Source of the DNA: Gammaproteobacteria bacterium
GTDB lineage: Bacteria; Pseudomonadota; Gammaproteobacteria; Steroidobacterales; SZUA-146
DNA: 7,308 bases
Assembly: GCA_013002925.1 (NCBI GenBank)
Contig: JABDLQ010000187.1
Span: forward strand, 1-7,308
Direction of reading: 5' to 3'
The translations under genes and the position numbers were made by a program. Positions 1-6,198 of the stretch are shown piece by piece. The notes under the pieces were generated by a model, which was not told the origin of the DNA, made no database searches, and was given only the letters and a program-made list of their open reading frames with translations. The stretch's first letter is position 1. Each line of letters opens with the position of its first letter.

Positions 1-301
1 CGTCATCAAACAACAACACAGCACCCTGTGCAGTAGGCAACGGCGGTTGCCGATCACGGTTATCAGGAAACACGGTCACGGTTTTCGTCGCAAGTCCGAG
101 GCCATCGATCCAGGCACAGCGATTGAAGTACCCGCAACCTTGCCGTTCCAGGTACACATCTTCAAGCAAAGGCGGCGGTAATTGATGGCCGCTGGCAATG
201 GCCCCGGTCATCGCGGTCCAGCTCAGGTGGGGTTCTACATCTGCAGTGGTTATAAACGGAGTGGAAATGACAAGCTCATATAGTTGCTGCTGATGCGTCA
301 T
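1..301 (-). CDS. Ornithine cyclodeaminase/mu-crystallin family protein, N-terminal fragment
   Basis: Only the first 100 codons are present; the gene runs off the left edge, and family members are usually 310-350 residues. The family comprises cytoplasmic NAD(P)-dependent enzymes such as ornithine cyclodeaminase, alanine dehydrogenase and ketimine reductases. What is seen: an N-terminal TADVEPHLSW stretch, then GLATKTVTVFPDN (residues 69-81) followed by QGAVLLFDD (92-100). This matches the conserved segment in which the family's substrate-binding lysine lies (here K73); R53 could be the partnering arginine. The Rossmann NAD-binding half is outside the window, so the substrate cannot be assigned. 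The start at 299-301 has no clear Shine-Dalgarno sequence. An in-frame ATG at 332-334 would add 11 residues and has none either, and an in-frame stop lies just upstream of it. The gene is divergent from the SRPBCC gene. Family assignment is fairly sure; exact reaction unknown. Confidence 0.8.
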   Translation of the reverse strand, partial: MTHQQQLYELVISTPFITTADVEPHLSWTAMTGAIASGHQLPPPLLEDVYLERQGCGYFNRCAWIDGLGLATKTVTVFPDNRDRQPPLPTAQGAVLLFDD

Positions 302-315
302 GATATAAACTGGGC

Positions 316-330
316 ACTGGCAATGCCAGT
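316..330. promoter_or_regulatory. Perfect 15-bp palindrome, candidate operator between divergent genes
   Basis: The sequence ACTGGCA-A-TGCCAGT is a perfect inverted repeat with 7-bp arms around a single central base. It sits in the 68-bp space between the divergent cyclodeaminase and SRPBCC genes. This size and symmetry suit a dimeric transcriptional regulator and could allow control of both directions. It also overlaps a possible -35 element for the plus-strand gene. If the longer cyclodeaminase start at 334 were used, the palindrome would lie inside that coding region. The operator role is inference; no regulator gene is visible in the window. Confidence 0.4.
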
Positions 331-344
331 ACATCGGCTAGTAT
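317..344 (+). promoter_or_regulatory. Possible sigma70-type promoter for the SRPBCC gene
   Basis: CTGGCA (317-322) matches four of six bases of the -35 consensus and TAGTAT (339-344) matches four of six bases of the -10 consensus, with a 16-bp spacer. Transcription would start around 350, a short distance before the ATG at 370. The -35 lies inside the palindrome at 316-330, so a bound protein could block it. The matches are only moderate and this is a weak prediction. Confidence 0.25.
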
Positions 345-355
345 TCATCACGGCT

Positions 356-361
356 GAGGAA
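356..361 (+). promoter_or_regulatory. Ribosome binding site of the SRPBCC gene
   Basis: GAGGAA lies 8 nt before the ATG at 370, a normal Shine-Dalgarno placement. It supports that start, which is also the one that gives a complete lipoprotein signal peptide. Confidence 0.6.
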
Positions 362-369
362 GTAGTGTT

Positions 370-966
370 ATGCGCTATCTTTATTTTTCACGGCGGTCAC
401 TCCGATATTTGTCAGGACTAACAGCAGTGCTGCTTTTTGCTTTGTCCAGCGGTTGTGGCACTGCAAAGAACACGCTTGCAGAGACAGCTGCGACGGAACG
501 TGTACCCTCCACGCCGCAACAGCACTGGCGGGTGCTTGAATCAATGATCGATGTAGAGGCTTCGCCCGGAGAAGTATGGAATGACTGGAGTACGGTCGAG
601 GGGCAGCAAGAGATCTTTGCGGCTCGCGTCATACTGAACCTGCAGCCGATGGGTTTGCACGAAGTGTGGTTTCTCCCGGATGCGCCCGCCGGCCAGCGTG
701 GGCATGAAAACGGGCGTATCGTCGGGTGGCAACGCCAGAAAATGTTGGCGTTTACCTGGACCATGCCGCCCTACATGCCGATGATTCGGCCCCATCAGAC
801 GTTTGTACAGGTATTTTTTGAGCCGCTGGACAACGAACGTACACGCATATTTTTGTACCACACCGGTTTCGGAACAGGCCAGGAATGGAACGAGGGATAT
901 GATTATTTCGCCAAGGTCTGGCCCGCGGTGCTGGCAGGTTACTCCGAAAAAAAGACCGGCTCGTGA
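370..966 (+). CDS. Putative lipoprotein with SRPBCC (AHSA1-like) domain
   Basis: A 198-residue protein. Residues 1-29 form a signal peptide with basic residues, a hydrophobic stretch (about 14-25) and a plausible lipobox SSGC with the acylated cysteine at C29. This is not a perfect lipobox, since a leucine is usual at the -3 position. After a 25-residue linker, residues about 55-192 form an SRPBCC domain of the AHSA1 type. It begins VEASPGEVWNDWSTVEG (62-78), continues with GRIVGWQRQKMLAFTW (115-130), and ends in HTGFGTGQEWNEGYDYF (164-180) before a C-terminal helix. SRPBCC folds form a deep hydrophobic ligand cavity; most characterised AHSA1 proteins are cytoplasmic, whereas this one is predicted to be exported. 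Ligand and function are unknown. It is followed 94 nt later by the serine hydrolase gene on the same strand, with which it may be cotranscribed. Confidence 0.85.
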   Translation: MRYLYFSRRSLRYLSGLTAVLLFALSSGCGTAKNTLAETAATERVPSTPQQHWRVLESMIDVEASPGEVWNDWSTVEGQQEIFAARVILNLQPMGLHEVWFLPDAPAGQRGHENGRIVGWQRQKMLAFTWTMPPYMPMIRPHQTFVQVFFEPLDNERTRIFLYHTGFGTGQEWNEGYDYFAKVWPAVLAGYSEKKTGS

Positions 967-992
967 ATGGATCGCAGGGGCAGTTGAGCCGG
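956..992 (+). other. Inverted repeat spanning the end of the SRPBCC gene
   Basis: CCGGCTC (956-962) is exactly complementary to GAGCCGG (986-992), giving a 7-bp GC-rich stem around a 23-nt loop that contains the stop codon at 964-966. There is no following T run, so it is not a standard intrinsic terminator. It could act as an RNA-stabilising or attenuating hairpin between the two plus-strand genes, or be chance. Confidence 0.25.
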
Positions 993-1049
993 CCGCCCGG
1001 GAACTAAATGACACGTGCGGGCTCGCAAAGAAATACTGCTTAAAAAAAC

Positions 1050-1053
1050 AGGA
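1050..1053 (+). promoter_or_regulatory. Ribosome binding site fixing the serine hydrolase start
   Basis: AGGA lies 7 nt before the ATG at 1061. The reading frame is open back to an ATG at 803, but that would overlap the SRPBCC gene by 164 bp and bury the signal peptide. The ATG at 1061 with this site gives an N-terminal signal peptide, so it is the better start. Confidence 0.6.
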
Positions 1054-1060
1054 CATCACG

Positions 1061-2668
1061 ATGCGCAGACTCTTCTTGCGAACGGCAGCTATTGTGTTTG
1101 CATTGCCCGTGGCAGCGGCGACTGCAGACAACGACCGTAGTGCTGCAGATGGCAGTGCTGACCACAGGGAGGTTGTACTGCTTATCAACAACATCGCGCA
1201 GATCCGCGAGCAATCGGGTGTCGCAGCGGTGGGCCTGGCGCTGGTGCGGGGCGCTGATGTGTTATACAGCGGCGGTTTTGGCGTGCTTGATCTCGAATAT
1301 AGCGACGCTACCACCGAGGCTAAAACTCCAGCCAAACACTCGGTCAAATCCAGGCCTGCCGTCCCGGCGGCAGTTGCGATCGCAGCCAATACCGCAACTG
1401 CGACCACGAAAGAAGTCCCCGGTGAAATCACAAGGCAGATCAAAGGTAACACCACACATAAGAACATCGGTGAGACGGTAACTGCCGACACATTGTTTCG
1501 TGTCGGCTCCATCACAAAGTCATTTACCGGTTTGACGGCCCTGCGCCTGGCTCGCCATCACAAGGGTTTGCTGCAGTTACAAGCGACTGCCGTGATCGAT
1601 AACGTGGTACAGGATCCGTTCAACGAAACGCCTGTCACGTTACAGGCCCTGCTCGAACACACAGCCGGGTTGAACGATCTGAGTCAGGCCGAATTTGATG
1701 TTCAGGATGCGGACATCACATTTGCTGAGGCGCTTAACGTGTCACCCCGAACCCGGGTGCTCAAATGGGCGGCCAACCGGCATTCGTCATACAGTAATGC
1801 CGGCTACGGAATTGCAGGCTATATGCTTGAGAAAGTAACGCACAAACGTTACGAGGAACTCGTCCATGAACAGCTGCTGGCACCGTTAAACATGAACGCT
1901 TCCGGATTTTATCTGGCAGCCGGCGGGCCACCACTGGCGGTCGGTTATAACAGTGATGGAGTGTCGCGTCTCCCATACTGGCACATGATTTATCGCTCGT
2001 TTGCCGGGTTGAATTCGACGCCGCGTGATATGGCCAGATTTCTATCTGCATTGCTGACAGCGGGTACCGGCGATTCGACGTGGTTGACAAAGGCAGAACG
2101 GCAGCGATTCGAAAATCCGCAGACGACATTGGCGGCTCGTACTGGTCTGGACTACGGCTATGGCCTGGGCAATTATCACTGGTTTCGCAAAGGCGCGCGC
2201 TTTCACGGCCATGGCGGCGATGCAGACGGCTATCTGAGTCACTACGCTTACAATCATGAATCTGGTCTTGGCTACTTTGTCGTGATCACAGCGTTCAAAC
2301 ATCCGGTGCTAAGAGCAATGCGCGACGAACTGGAAGATTTTATTGCCGGGCACACGTCCCCGGTTACAGCGCCAACGCATCCGTTGGAACCGGCCCAGCT
2401 CAAGCAGTGGACAGGGCAATATGCACCTGTCACGCAGCGCTTTGGTGGTGCACCAGCGGGTGCTGCAACATTGGAAATCAGGCTGGTCAATGGGCAACTG
2501 GAAACCCGCCATGAGGATATTCAGCATGCCCTGATCGCGGTGTCAGAGCGGCATTTTCGCCGTGAGTGGCAGCCGCAGGCAACGTATGCCTTCATTGTTG
2601 ATGGTGACGATACCTACCTGCAGGGCGACCTGGGCAATTTCAAAAAAATCGGCACGCGCGGTCGTTAG
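1061..2668 (+). CDS. Secreted serine hydrolase, class C beta-lactamase family (peptidase S12-like)
   Basis: A 535-residue protein of the PF00144 family, which includes class C beta-lactamases, DD-peptidases, D-aminopeptidases and esterases. Residues 1-22 are a signal peptide, with likely cleavage near AAATA-DN, so it should act in the periplasm or outside. All three active-site motifs are visible: SITK (S150 nucleophile, K153), YSN (Y244-N246) and H384-G385-G386 in place of KTG. The catalytic domain ends near residue 432. Residues about 440-535 form a separate mostly beta domain beginning LEPAQLKQWTGQY, of the kind often appended to S12-like hydrolases. Residues 84-137 are an unusual Ala/Thr/Lys-rich insertion between GFGVLDLEY and the SITK region. 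The HGG triad motif is typical of esterase- or peptidase-like members, so calling it a drug-resistance beta-lactamase would be unsafe. Substrate unknown. Confidence 0.88.
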   Translation: MRRLFLRTAAIVFALPVAAATADNDRSAADGSADHREVVLLINNIAQIREQSGVAAVGLALVRGADVLYSGGFGVLDLEYSDATTEAKTPAKHSVKSRPAVPAAVAIAANTATATTKEVPGEITRQIKGNTTHKNIGETVTADTLFRVGSITKSFTGLTALRLARHHKGLLQLQATAVIDNVVQDPFNETPVTLQALLEHTAGLNDLSQAEFDVQDADITFAEALNVSPRTRVLKWAANRHSSYSNAGYGIAGYMLEKVTHKRYEELVHEQLLAPLNMNASGFYLAAGGPPLAVGYNSDGVSRLPYWHMIYRSFAGLNSTPRDMARFLSALLTAGTGDSTWLTKAERQRFENPQTTLAARTGLDYGYGLGNYHWFRKGARFHGHGGDADGYLSHYAYNHESGLGYFVVITAFKHPVLRAMRDELEDFIAGHTSPVTAPTHPLEPAQLKQWTGQYAPVTQRFGGAPAGAATLEIRLVNGQLETRHEDIQHALIAVSERHFRREWQPQATYAFIVDGDDTYLQGDLGNFKKIGTRGR

Positions 2669-2693
2669 CGGCGTTTTGTCATTCCGCTTTAAC
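2664..2693. terminator. Weak hairpin between convergent genes
   Basis: GTTAGCGG (2664-2671) pairs with CCGCT-TT-AAC (2684-2693), giving eight base pairs with a two-base bulge around a 12-nt loop. It covers both stop codons of the convergent serine hydrolase and Kelch genes, which are only 20 bp apart. There is no strong T tract on either side, so termination here is uncertain. Confidence 0.25.
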
Positions 2694-3834
2694 GGCCCTG
2701 ATAACCAAACACCTGCACCCGCGGCGTGACTTGTTGTGCAGCATGCATTCCACCGACCGTTATTACACGGTGAGCGTCGATCAACAGTCCACGATGATCC
2801 ATGGATGGCATTGCCATCGAGCCGGCATGCCGCCAGTTACCACCGGTTACATCAAACAACAAAAACCCGGACTCCGGTTCGGCCGGTTCACCGTTGTAGC
2901 CGATACCATTGTAGTTGTAGGGGTTGGTGCTGCCTCCGGCGAATAACACGCCGCCAAATGTGCTGCTGCCGCCAGCCGCCATACGATAGCGCGGCTTTCC
3001 CGGATGCGGATGTATCGGCCGCCAATCGATTGTGCGCGGCTGCGCCTGGTCAATGGTGCCTGCAAAACATGCGTTATCCATGACAAATTCCCGTTTGCCA
3101 ACTGCACGGATGCGAATTTTTACGCCGTCGCAAATGACCATTTGATTGGCAACGATACCGCCGGCATGACCAAAAACCGGGTTACCGGGATAGGGGGTCG
3201 CCTGCGCCCACAGGTCCTCCTGAATATCGTACATTTGCACCAGGTTCACATTGCCCTTGTCATGCCAGCCGCTGACCAGATAGATGTAGCGCTGCGAGTA
3301 GGTGACCGCCACCGCATCGTCTACCGGGACCGGCATATCTGACAGGCGTTCAAAATGATCGGTGCGCGGATCATAGCGATGTGCATACGGTAGCGACACT
3401 TCGCTGTGATCGGCCGCCACTGTGTAGCCGCCAAACACGTAAGCACTGTCATTTACGGCGACGGCAACAGCCGCCAGGCGACCCCGGCCATCGGGAATAG
3501 TGGATTTACGTTGCCACTGGTCAGCGCCAGGAGCCAGAACATAGGTGTGGGCCAGCGTGTCGTGCCACTGCTTGCCTTCAGCCAGGCCGCCAAAACTCAT
3601 CAGCCAGGCGCCGTTCTCGATCGTTACCATGGCCACCGCGTTGTTGGTGACAGGTACTGGCAGGGCCGGCAAAGTCTGGTTGGCGGCAAGCAACATCGGC
3701 GGCTTCCCGGCGGAATCGCCGGGTGCTCGTGCAGCCACCCCACCGCAGGCGAGCAGCGATGTCAGCAGACTGATCAGGGCAACCGTAGGCAGGCCTGACA
3801 GGAAAAATCGCTCAGGTGGAATGGCGCTGCGCAT
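2689..3834 (-). CDS. Kelch-repeat beta-propeller lipoprotein
   Basis: A 381-residue protein. The N terminus has a hydrophobic segment (about 11-29) ending in a good lipobox LLAC with C30 as the acylated cysteine. The next residues are glycines rather than aspartate, which by the usual sorting rule fits outer-membrane placement. Residues about 62-381 make roughly six Kelch blades, marked by FGG (81-83), YVFGGY (132-137), YLVSGW (185-190), LFAGGS (297-302) and ITVGGM (358-363). The fourth blade (about 218-265) lacks the glycine pair, and C235 and C256 there could form a disulfide. Kelch propellers serve mainly in protein or carbohydrate binding; the six-bladed NanM sialate mutarotase is one periplasmic example, but I see no specific evidence for that activity. 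The gene begins 30 nt after the pbpC stop, with TAAGG upstream of its ATG, so it is probably the last gene of the macroglobulin-pbpC operon. Function unknown. Confidence 0.85.
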   Translation of the reverse strand: MRSAIPPERFFLSGLPTVALISLLTSLLACGGVAARAPGDSAGKPPMLLAANQTLPALPVPVTNNAVAMVTIENGAWLMSFGGLAEGKQWHDTLAHTYVLAPGADQWQRKSTIPDGRGRLAAVAVAVNDSAYVFGGYTVAADHSEVSLPYAHRYDPRTDHFERLSDMPVPVDDAVAVTYSQRYIYLVSGWHDKGNVNLVQMYDIQEDLWAQATPYPGNPVFGHAGGIVANQMVICDGVKIRIRAVGKREFVMDNACFAGTIDQAQPRTIDWRPIHPHPGKPRYRMAAGGSSTFGGVLFAGGSTNPYNYNGIGYNGEPAEPESGFLLFDVTGGNWRHAGSMAMPSMDHRGLLIDAHRVITVGGMHAAQQVTPRVQVFGYQGR

Positions 3835-3864
3835 AAATGAATACCTTAAAATGCCCGGATAAAT

Positions 3865-6198
3865 TTATTGTACGGTTGTCACCGTCAAGTGGCTGGATGC
3901 ACTTCGACCAAGATCATCAACAACCAGAATATCAAACTCACCGGGCTGTGGCTGCCATAACAGTGGATTCTCACGCTGTGATTGCCCCACAAAACTGTCG
4001 TTGACAAACCAGAACAGGCGCTCAACGTCCGCGTCTACAGTCGCGGTCAACGGCAGCGGATTTTCTGCCCTGAATTCAGGTCGTATGTAATAACGCAGCG
4101 ATGGTGCCGGCGATGTGATCCGGGGCGCAATGCCGGTAGCCGCCTGGCCATCGAGCGCGCAGCTATCTTCCCACGCAGGAGGGCGGCGCCGGGAGATACC
4201 GGCTTGTTGCTGTAACCTTGCAATATCAGAGGGCCAGAACTCAAAGACCTGTGTGCGGGTGTAGCCGGCATCGAAGTGGCAACTGCGCTTGCCTGTACGG
4301 CTATCGACAAGTATCGCGCGATGCACCGTGGAGACTCGAATAGGCGACACTCCCGGTATAAACCAACCGGGCTCGGTGGCAGGACAATGTCGACCCGGCA
4401 GATCGCCGGTGCCGGCACACACCGGCACCCGACGCAGGTTTAGCGCTGCGTGTGGCTCCCGCCCGTATTCGCCATCAGGCAAGCCGGCGGTAATGCGCTC
4501 GCTGAGTTCAAAAAATAACGGAGCCGCCGCCTGGCGCCCGATCAGTTCCGGATTACCGGTACCATCAAAATTTCCTACCCACACGACCAGTACGTACGGC
4601 CCGAGCACGCCGGCAGTCCAGGCATCCCGGTAGGCGTACGAAGTACCGGTTTTCCAGGCAACAGGAATCTTTGCGTGCGACCGACGGTTAGCAAACCGGT
4701 CCGGGCGCGGATTATTTCGCAACATATCAAGTACCAGGAAACTCGCTTCCGGACTCAGCAACGCTAAACCCTCATCCGCGGGCGGCGCGCTGTGCAGATA
4801 GCGAAGTGATTTGAGTCGTCCGCCGTTTGGCAGCATCGCATACAGGCGCGCCAGTTCTTCCATGGTCAACTCATTGCCGCCCAGTATCATCGCCAGGCCA
4901 TAATGTTCGGCGCTCTTTAAATGGCCGACATCAGCCGCTTGCAAAAACTCATGAAATTGCCGGTAGCCGACTTGTGCAAGCAGCTCGATCGCGGGGACAT
5001 TGCGGCTGTAGATCAGAGCCTCCTCGGCCGAGACGGGCCCCATGAAACCCCGGTCAAAGTTTTCAGGCGTATAGACGCCAAACCGTTTTGGCGCATCCTT
5101 GAGCATACTCATCGGGTGAATGATGCCCTCATCCATGGCCATGGCGTAGACGAAGGGTTTCAAGGTAGAGCCAGGTGAACGCTTTGCGCGGGTGCCATCC
5201 ACCTGGCCTGCAATTGTCGCATCAAAAAAATCAGCGGAACCCACCGCTGCAAGGACTTCCATGGAGCGGTGATCAACCAGCATGGCGCTGGCATTGTGAA
5301 TGCCAAAGCGGGTACGGCGCTCCAGGTAGCGATCAATAGTTTGCTCCAGCAGGTGTTGATACTGCAGGCTGACCGTAGTGCGATGGACTCCTGCGGCCAC
5401 CCCTGGTTTTGCCAACAGCATTTGGGCGACATGGGGTGCGGCGAAAGGTAACGCGGTAGCCGGTCGAATGCTCAGGGGCAGTTCCAGTATCGCAAGTTGC
5501 TCACCAGTCAGTGGCGACTGTGCGTTCCAGATGTCCAGCAGGCGCGTACGCGCCGCCAGCATGTGGTTATGGCCCTGCGCAGAAACCGGGTTGCGAGCAA
5601 CGGGATTCTGCGGAATCACGGCGAGAGCCGCGGCCTCTGACAGGCTGAGTTGAGCTGCCGGTTTTTCAAAGTAGATCAATGCGGCCGTGCCGAGCCCTTC
5701 GATGTTGCCGCCATAGGGCGCCAGGTTCAGATAAGCCTCCAGGATTTCATCTTTGGTGTAATGCCGTTCAAGCTGCAGCGCCCGTAGAATTTGCGTCAGC
5801 TTGCCGGGAATGTTGCGGGTATCCATGGCAAAGCGCAGACGGGCCAGCTGCATGGTGATGGTAGATCCCCCCATCACCCGGCTGCGCCGCACATAGGTAG
5901 ACCAGGCTGATCTTGTCAGTGCCATCGGGTTAACGCCAGGATGACGGTAAAAGTGGCGGTCTTCGTACAACAAGGTAGCCCTAATCACATGTGCAGGAAA
6001 ACCTTGCAGTGGCGTAAACAATCGATAGCGTTGGTCACCAGCTAAAGACAGGCGCATGAGTCTGCCGTCACGATCCTGCAACGCCGATGAAAACGAGTAG
6101 GGGGCATACAGCGCCGGTTTGGGACTCAACAGGATCGCGGCCAGGCCGACGACACCTGTGAAGGCAAGTGCGATGAGTAATCTGTACCGATGTTTCAT
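3865..6198 (-). CDS. pbpC: Penicillin-binding protein 1C (bifunctional class A PBP)
   Basis: A 777-residue inner-membrane peptidoglycan synthase, close to the usual PBP1C length. Residues 1-6 are a short cytoplasmic tail and 7-24 the membrane anchor. The glycosyltransferase domain (about 45-210) shows EDRHFYRHPG (79-88, catalytic E79), GGSTITMQLAR (110-120) and KDEILEAYLNLAPYGG (149-164). The transpeptidase domain (about 300-560) has STLK (S344 nucleophile, K347), SRN (398-400) and KTGTS (516-520), so both active sites look intact. Residues about 690-777 form the C-terminal beta domain typical of PBP1C (BiPBP_C). PBP1C is non-essential in E. coli, and because of its pairing with periplasmic alpha-2-macroglobulin it is proposed to repair the wall after envelope damage. 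The ATG overlaps the upstream macroglobulin stop as ATGA and has only a weak Shine-Dalgarno sequence, suggesting translational coupling. Confidence 0.96.
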   Translation of the reverse strand: MKHRYRLLIALAFTGVVGLAAILLSPKPALYAPYSFSSALQDRDGRLMRLSLAGDQRYRLFTPLQGFPAHVIRATLLYEDRHFYRHPGVNPMALTRSAWSTYVRRSRVMGGSTITMQLARLRFAMDTRNIPGKLTQILRALQLERHYTKDEILEAYLNLAPYGGNIEGLGTAALIYFEKPAAQLSLSEAAALAVIPQNPVARNPVSAQGHNHMLAARTRLLDIWNAQSPLTGEQLAILELPLSIRPATALPFAAPHVAQMLLAKPGVAAGVHRTTVSLQYQHLLEQTIDRYLERRTRFGIHNASAMLVDHRSMEVLAAVGSADFFDATIAGQVDGTRAKRSPGSTLKPFVYAMAMDEGIIHPMSMLKDAPKRFGVYTPENFDRGFMGPVSAEEALIYSRNVPAIELLAQVGYRQFHEFLQAADVGHLKSAEHYGLAMILGGNELTMEELARLYAMLPNGGRLKSLRYLHSAPPADEGLALLSPEASFLVLDMLRNNPRPDRFANRRSHAKIPVAWKTGTSYAYRDAWTAGVLGPYVLVVWVGNFDGTGNPELIGRQAAAPLFFELSERITAGLPDGEYGREPHAALNLRRVPVCAGTGDLPGRHCPATEPGWFIPGVSPIRVSTVHRAILVDSRTGKRSCHFDAGYTRTQVFEFWPSDIARLQQQAGISRRRPPAWEDSCALDGQAATGIAPRITSPAPSLRYYIRPEFRAENPLPLTATVDADVERLFWFVNDSFVGQSQRENPLLWQPQPGEFDILVVDDLGRSASSHLTVTTVQ
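5289..5305. repeat. Short inverted repeat inside pbpC
   Basis: TGGCATT-GTG-AATGCCA is a perfect inverted repeat with 7-bp arms and a 3-nt loop. It lies within pbpC at the codons for the HNASAM stretch, just after the start of the transpeptidase domain. It shares the GGCA/TGCC core of the intergenic palindrome at 316-330 but with different spacing. It is most simply explained by coding sequence, with no assigned role. Confidence 0.25.

Noticed and set aside
803..1060. Upstream extension of the serine hydrolase to an ATG at 803
   Set aside because: It would overlap the SRPBCC gene by 164 bp in another frame and place the signal peptide 86 residues inside the protein. The ATG at 1061 has a ribosome binding site and starts the signal peptide.
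541..1515. Long minus-strand open frame of 324 codons opposite the SRPBCC and serine hydrolase genes
   Set aside because: It lies antisense to two well-supported genes, its translation has no recognisable domain, and it bridges the gap between them. It is explained as a shadow of plus-strand codon use.
1061..2668. Calling the serine hydrolase an antibiotic-resistance AmpC beta-lactamase
   Set aside because: The third motif is HGG rather than KTG, and there is a C-terminal extra domain and a long insertion, all of which fit the broader S12-like esterase/peptidase group better.
2689..3834. Calling the Kelch protein NanM (N-acetylneuraminate epimerase)
   Set aside because: Length and propeller fold are similar, but no sialic-acid genes are nearby and I can identify no diagnostic residues. 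Kelch similarity alone does not support the assignment.
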